A DNA stretch of 64,000 nucleotides from Uranotaenia lowii (lineage: Eukaryota; Arthropoda; Insecta; Diptera; Culicidae). The position numbers were made by a program, and so were the translations under genes. This document shows, piece after piece, positions 58,832 to 64,000 of the stretch. The DNA lies in assembly GCF_029784155.1 (NCBI RefSeq), contig NC_073693.1:288396875-288460874 (forward strand), read 5' to 3'. Each line of letters starts with the position of its first letter. Position 1 is the stretch's first letter. A model generated the notes under the pieces. That model saw only the letters and a list, made by a program, of their open reading frames with translations. It was not told where the DNA came from and did no database searches.

Positions 58832-59058
58832 AATGGGGTTGTATACGGATTGCGAAACAATATAGAATGAACTGTCAATTTGATGTCCGTGATAGAGAAC
58901 ACTGATTAACGGTGGCGCGGGAGAAAATATTCACTGGTACTGAACTGGCTGGAGAACGAGAGAGATTCAAACACGTCTGTTCGGCACGGAAGTCGAAAAT
59001 GACTGTTTTAATTGTTGTACCTTAAGGTGAGGTATTTATCAAGGATGGTTTTGACTGC

Positions 59059-59439
59059 AACACTATAGGGGGGCAAATTGAAATTTGAGAACGGATCTCG
59101 CGTCACGAAAAACGCCTCTTTAAGAGACATATTTTTCGTACATCATTTTGGGTCGGCTATGTGTAGGTACCTCAATACTAATAAAGCGCAAACACAAATT
59201 GGTGCGCAAAACACCCGAGCGAAAAAAAACCCAAACTGCACTAGTTTCGAAGTTATAAAAGAGCTATGGATGCGCCGTCCCAGTTTTATTTGTCATTTCG
59301 TCGTTACATAGTGATAATCGCCACTTCAAGCCGACTTCTTCCCTGCTGCTGCTTTAGGCCTTTCCTTAGATGAGCCGTGTTGCTGCCAGACTTGTAAACT
59401 ATCGACATTTTCTTTGACAGCCGCACAGCCTGCTTCTAT
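59059..59439. other. Spacer
   Basis: No gene supported. The right end contains GCTTCTATCAG, which is repeated in inverse inside the loop of the next palindrome. Confidence 0.45.
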
Positions 59440-59828
59440 CAGGCGGCGGCAACGCTATTCAAACCGTATGGAGCACATTTTTTAGATTTCCCCTTTTTTT
59501 TCCCCTCATTTTGACCGATTTAAGCTTTGCTCTCAAGGCAAAAAAGCTTCAATCTGAGGGAAAAAATTCACAGGTCGCACTCGTTTGATGGCACGAACAA
59601 TGAAACTGATAGAAGCCAGAGGGAGGCAACGTTACACGTTTTGTCTATGTATTGTGTGACCAACATCTTTTAAAGAAGTGGTCGTGAATCTCGTTTTTAA
59701 GCTTTTTTCCCTCAGATTTAAGCTTTTTTGCCTTGAGAGCAAAGCTTGAATCGGTCAAAATGAGGGGAAAAAAAGGGGAAATCTAAAAGATGTGCTCCAT
59801 ACGGTTTGAATAGCGTTGCCGCCGCCTG
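59440..59828. repeat. 389-bp palindromic element
   Basis: Ends CAGGCGGCGGCAACGCTATT and its complement. The arms (59440-59565 and about 59700-59828) are nearly identical inverses, including TCCCC...TTTTTTCCCCTCAT and GCTTTGCTCTCAAGGC. The loop has no ORF and there is no clear target duplication. Confidence 0.82.
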
Positions 59829-60530
59829 CGACTACCATCAGACGAAACGACATTCATTCTTCTTAGTGTGATTGTCGAACGAAATTTCGTATCTTGATAC
59901 ACGAAAGCGATGATTTTATGGTCAAATGACCAGAACTCCCGACAGTTGACGACGTCACCTGTCTCTTTCACGCAACAGAACCTACCGACTCAATAAGCAA
60001 ATGCAATCCTTTCTATTCACTCTCTCCTGTGGAAAAAAAATCCGTCGCTCTGCAGCGCTAGGTGATGTTTAGATGTGAATGTGGAATGATTATTTACGCA
60101 TATGGAATGAAAGTCAAACGACTAATCACTACAAAGATCAAAATTTCATTTTACATTTTTTTTACTCTCCAATAAAAACGATTGCGCTCTCCATGATTGT
60201 CATGAACGATGTTTTGTGGATGTCAGCGGAAAAGTTCAAAGGATGGTGACCACTTACAAGACTGGTTGCTGCTACCCAGCCCAGCCAAATCCCCAGTACT
60301 CACTGCTGCCTAGCCCAGCACAGCCAGCCAATGCTCGCTTACTCATTCGGGCCCCTGCCCATGTTGCAGTTCAGCTCAGACTTTTCCTGCGCGGTGCGGC
60401 GTGGCGCGTATTGTGAAATCGTGGATCTGTCTCTGCTGTTGCCGGGGAAATCCGGGAATTTTTACACGAAAACCTGTCAAAATAAGGACATTGCAATGCA
60501 TTGGTTTCTGAATCTCAAACACATAAACCA
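59829..60530. other. Spacer
   Basis: Includes a CCAGCCCAGC-rich low-complexity stretch at about 60277-60335. No gene supported. Confidence 0.45.
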
Positions 60531-61276
60531 CCCAAGTAACAATTTTAGCTTTATTATGGTCAGCAAAATTTCGTTTGGACTATAGCATTAATCTTCATAA
60601 AAAGCTAAAGTGCATTCTATAACATCATCTGGACTCTAATAAAGCCAAAATCAGGCTATTTGGCCCTACCCTAGAAACGTCATCAAGACATATAATTGTT
60701 GGTCATCAATGTTGGTCACCAAAGCTTTTAAAAAGCTATTATTAAACATGTTAGACATTTTTGTTTTTTTTCGATTCTGTGAGTTCTCGGAGTTTTTTTT
60801 TTATTTTTTCCAGCAACCATAATGGTTGATGAATGATGATTGCATTATTCAGATATGTTCTGGTAAAATTAATAGCTTAAAAACCAATGTTTTAATCATA
60901 TAATGAGCGTCTTTTCTACTGCCAGTCAAGATTTTAGGTAAAATGTGTATGAAATAGTATCTTAAAATAAATGCGCCTCGTCAAATCTGATGGTCAATCA
61001 TGATGGAATTGATGGAAAAAGGCCTGAAAAAATATTTTCCAATGCTTGCATTGTGAATCCATCAACATGGCGTCATTTTGTGCCCTTCGATTTTGCAACC
61101 AACATGGCGTGAGTCAATTCATAGTTTTATTATGGTTTAATGATGATCCCAAAAAGTGCTACGATTTGACGTTTCTCTCGCAAGCCAACCAATTACACGC
61201 TAAGGATGAGTTCCTCATTTTTGTGTTGTTAATCATTAGTACAGTAAATGAGGACAGACTTTTTCAATGAAAAGGG

Positions 61277-61356
61277 ATTGGTTGTAAATGACCCGTGGAA
61301 TAAATCATGAGTTGAAATTGGTTGTAAATGACCCGTGGAATAAATCATGAGTTGAA
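61277..61356. repeat. Perfect 40-bp tandem duplication
   Basis: Two identical 40-bp copies containing GTTGTAAATGACCCGTGGAA lie just before the hairpin array. Their GTTGTAAATGAC word also occurs inside the array units, so they may be a partial unit. Confidence 0.85.
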
Positions 61357-61376
61357 GTCAAATTTCGTTGTCTGAT

Positions 61377-62590
61377 GCCATCTTGAAATCCAAGATGGCG
61401 GCTTCCGCTGAACTTTAAAATGTTGTAAATGACTTGAAAACGCATGAAACCCTAACAAAATGGGTATCGGGTGAAAGGGCTAAACGAGTAGAAGTCGAAT
61501 TTCGCTATCAAACGCCATCTTGAAATCCAAGATAGCGGCATCCGCTCAACTTTTAATGCTTTAATGCTGACAAAAAGTCGTATTAAACCACCACTATACG
61601 GGTATTGAATAAAAAGGCTAAACTAGAAGATGATGATTTTTTTTCTCTCCGACTCCATCTTGGAATCCAAGATGGCAGCTTCCACTGAACTTTAAAATGC
61701 TGTTAATCAATAAAAATCGCATGAAACTACCACAATATGGGTATTGGGTAAAAGAACCAAACGAGTAGAAGTCGAAATGTACTATCAAACGCCATCTTGG
61801 AATCCAATATGGCGACTTCCCCTGGACTTAAAAATGATTTAAATAACTGAAAACCGCATGAAATCACCACATTATGGGTATTGAGTGAAACGACTCAACT
61901 AGAAGAAGTCGAATTTCGCTATCTGACGCCATCATCAATCCAAGATGGTGGCTTTTGCTATTCTTTTCAAAGCTGTGAATAACTGAAAATCTCATGATAC
62001 AACCACAATACTGGGTATTGGGTGAAAGGGCTGTACAGTCGAAAATTGTTGTCCGACGCCATCATGAAAGCCAAGATGGCGGCTGGCGCTCAACTTCAAA
62101 ATACTATAAATGAATGATAATCGCATAAAACCCCCACAATATGGGTATTACTTCAAAGCGATCAACGAGGATTTCAAGATGGTGTATGATAGCAATATTC
62201 GACTTCTACTCGTTAAGCCCTTTCACCCAATACCAATTTTCGTTTCATGTCATTTTAAGTCATTTACTACATTTTAAAGTTTAGCGGAAGCCGCCATCTT
62301 GGATTTCAAGATGGCGTCAGATAGCGAAATTCTACTTCTACCGGTTGATCTCTTTCAACTTATACCCCTATAATATGGGTTTTATGCGATTTTCAGTCAT
62401 TTACAGTATTTTCAAGTTGAGTGGTAGCCGCCATCTTGGATTTAAGATGGCGACGGGCCACGAAAATTGACTTCTACTCGTTAATCACTTTCACCTAATA
62501 ACCATATTGTGAAGGTATCACGATATTTTCAGTAATTTACAGTTTTGAAAATAAAAACGGAAGCTGCCACCTTGAATTAATGATGGCGTC
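61377..62590. repeat. Palindromic array of ~137-bp units carrying GCCATCTTG/CAAGATGGC hairpins
   Basis: Hairpin centres lie at about 61390, 61525, 61665, 61802, 61940 and 62070 in one orientation, a half-hairpin at about 62170-62183, then about 62304, 62441 and 62577 in the other. Each unit also has AGTAGAAGTCGAA, TGGGTATTGGGTGAAAGGGC and a hairpin followed by CGCTGAACTTTAAAATG-like sequence. The right-hand units read as complements (GACTTCTACTCGTT, CCCTTTCACCCAATAC). Units are 75-90% alike by eye. Confidence 0.88.
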
Positions 62591-63145
62591 AAGCAACAAT
62601 TTTTCCCTACTATTTGGGCCCTTTCACTCAATACTCATATTGTAAAGATATTCATACCACTTTCGGTGATTTCAAGTTTTCAAAGATGTATTTTTTTAAT
62701 TTTAACTCAAAACCAACACGCATAACTTACCAAAAATGTGTAAACATGGGAATTCCATTTCAAATATGTGCTATCTAACCTGAGCGTGTCCTGTTTTGAC
62801 ATCTTAATCGAGAACTGTCAATAAGTTTTATGGCGGTTTAATAATCATGCACTCAGTGCTATTTTAGAACATGCAAAAGAAAGCTTGGAGCAAACTTCTA
62901 AGTTTGTGTTTTATTAAAGTTTAATCAGAGCATTCATAACTCTTTCAGAATAACTAAAATAGTATGTTTAATAAAAGTTTTATTAGCGCTTTCAGAACCA
63001 TCTGAAAACATATGGTCGAAAAAAAATCTAAGCATTCTGCATGACCATAATAAAACCGTCATAAAACGAGCTGCTCAAAAAAATGCCATAATTAAACCAT
63101 TATAAAACTTCCTAATGCTAGTTGGCTTAATCTGTGTTACTTGGG

Positions 63146-64000
63146 CAGGCACTATCAGAGCAAATTCTAATATTGTCAATGAAAAAGTAAAAGAATAGAT
63201 GAAAAAGAAATACACGAAAAAAAATTTCTCCAAGGCAGATCAGCAGCGTTAAAATCTTATCTAACAATTGAAAAAAAATGTGATTTTTTTTTTCACTAAA
63301 ACAAGTTTAAAACAGTGTTCTGAATATCACTCATTTTCAATGAATGTTTCTGATTGCACTTCGCACCTGAACGTACAGCGGTCGGGTTTCGTTATTGATT
63401 GCTACTGGACCTACCCGATCATCGATCGTTCAATTCATCGCTAAAATACAGATCACCTCGCACGATGCTTGCTGTCAAAACAGTGCAGCACCATTATCAA
63501 ATTGGAATATCACCAATGCGCAATGCATATGGCGAATCTTGTTGGTCTTCGATCAGGAGTGAATGGATCAGGCAGTGAGTGAATGATACATGAAGCCGAT
63601 CATTAGCGTATTTTGTTTGATTTGATATAAAGCAAATTAATAAATTTATTTGTTGTTATAACGTTTTTTAACATCAGTATGATCAAAATCAAATTGCAGT
63701 TGTGTTTGTGAGGGAAAGATGTTCACTTTCGCCGTGTTTTTCAATTTTTACAAGTTCTCTTATTAAAATGTCGTACGTCACGTTAAAACTACTGAGAATT
63801 TATGGTGTCCCGCACAACTGTTTGATTTTTCTCGTCCTGCAAAAAATAATTTTGAATTTCATATAATTCAGGCAGATACTGAGTGAGCTACTGTGTGGTG
63901 CACGAATATGTTATAGCCACATTGTATATAGATTACGCACTGTGTTGAACGTCTCCCATTTGTACGAGGCACGAGAAGACTTGAGAGAGCTTGTGACTGT
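63146..64000. other. Right flank, no gene seen
   Basis: AT-rich to about 63360, then more mixed sequence without recognisable exons or repeats. Confidence 0.45.

Larger units (their letters stand above)
56316..59058 (-). mobile_element. Internally deleted I-like non-LTR retrotransposon
   Basis: On the minus strand: a 5' UTR from about 59058, ORF1 (about 58831 to 57757), the likely ORF2 start (ATG near 57719, MKKPIVQGNTIHLNR), then directly the RT C-terminal part and RNase H. It finishes with a 3' region rich in A and CAA down to about 56316. The whole endonuclease and the RT catalytic core are gone, with the junction near 57665. ORF1 with CCHC knuckles plus a C-terminal RNase H indicates the I superfamily. 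Ends are approximate. Confidence 0.78.
60531..63145. mobile_element. 2.6-kb non-coding element with CCCAAGTAACA terminal inverted repeats
   Basis: Bounded by CCCAAGTAACA (60531-60541) and TGTTACTTGGG (63135-63145). The interior has no transposase. Its core is an array of ~137-bp hairpin units (61377-62590) that switches orientation near 62165, so the element is a large imperfect palindrome of tandem repeats, recalling Drosophila FB fold-back elements in architecture. Target duplication not found. That the 11-bp ends bound one element is inference. Confidence 0.6.

Noticed and set aside
61277..62590. CRISPR-like array
   Set aside because: Regular repeats of ~137 bp without distinct spacers, in eukaryotic DNA, with reversal of orientation; it is a satellite or fold-back array.

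Overview
This is eukaryotic DNA: AT-rich, almost free of host genes and dense in transposable elements. The repeat mix points to an insect, most likely a mosquito or close dipteran: BEL/Pao LTR element, Jockey/Juan-like, RTE-like, I-like and CR1/Jockey-type non-LTR elements, a Penelope-like element, TA- and TTAA-flanked MITEs, and long fold-back elements. The one host protein gene with convincing structure is a two-exon gene for a small secreted trypsin-inhibitor-like (TIL) cysteine-rich protein at 44747-45083. It has a TATA box, a canonical GT-AG intron and polyadenylation signals. The species assignment is an inference.

Layout. 391-6487: a complete LTR retrotransposon with 410-bp LTRs (4 differences), TGTTC/GAACA ends and a 5-bp duplication. 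It carries a BEL/Pao-type Gag zinc-knuckle ORF but essentially no pol. 8949-9937: a 5'-truncated, poly(A)-tailed non-LTR element. 11.7-13.7 kb and 20.7-21.8 kb: two copies of a TA-flanked ~900-bp inverted-repeat family, a TTAA-flanked piggyBac-like MITE, and an RTE 3' tail. 16.2 kb: a tRNA-like sequence. 18.9-41.9 kb: intergenic DNA with several fold-back families in two copies each, a 9-bp minisatellite (25.0-25.7 kb), and a 1.2-kb TA-flanked palindrome whose arms are themselves MITE-like (36404-37602).

43.4-44.5 kb: a ~1-kb, 7-bp minisatellite directly upstream of the TIL gene. 45.8-50.1 kb: a tRNA-like sequence, then a Jockey-clade element with a ruined ORF1 and a largely open ORF2. 50.0-53.7 kb: an inverted-repeat element, an RTE 3' tail split by a Penelope-like element with a 12-bp target duplication, and an RTE reverse-transcriptase body with a damaged catalytic motif. 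56.3-59.1 kb (minus strand): an internally deleted I-like element. 59.4-59.8 kb: a 389-bp palindrome. 60531-63145: a 2.6-kb element with CCCAAGTAACA termini, holding about ten ~137-bp repeats, each with a short hairpin, that reverse orientation midway.

No operon-like or pathway-level cooperation is visible. The stretches between the listed features hold no exon, RNA gene or repeat that I could support by eye. Introns or regulatory DNA of a large host gene lying outside the window cannot be excluded.
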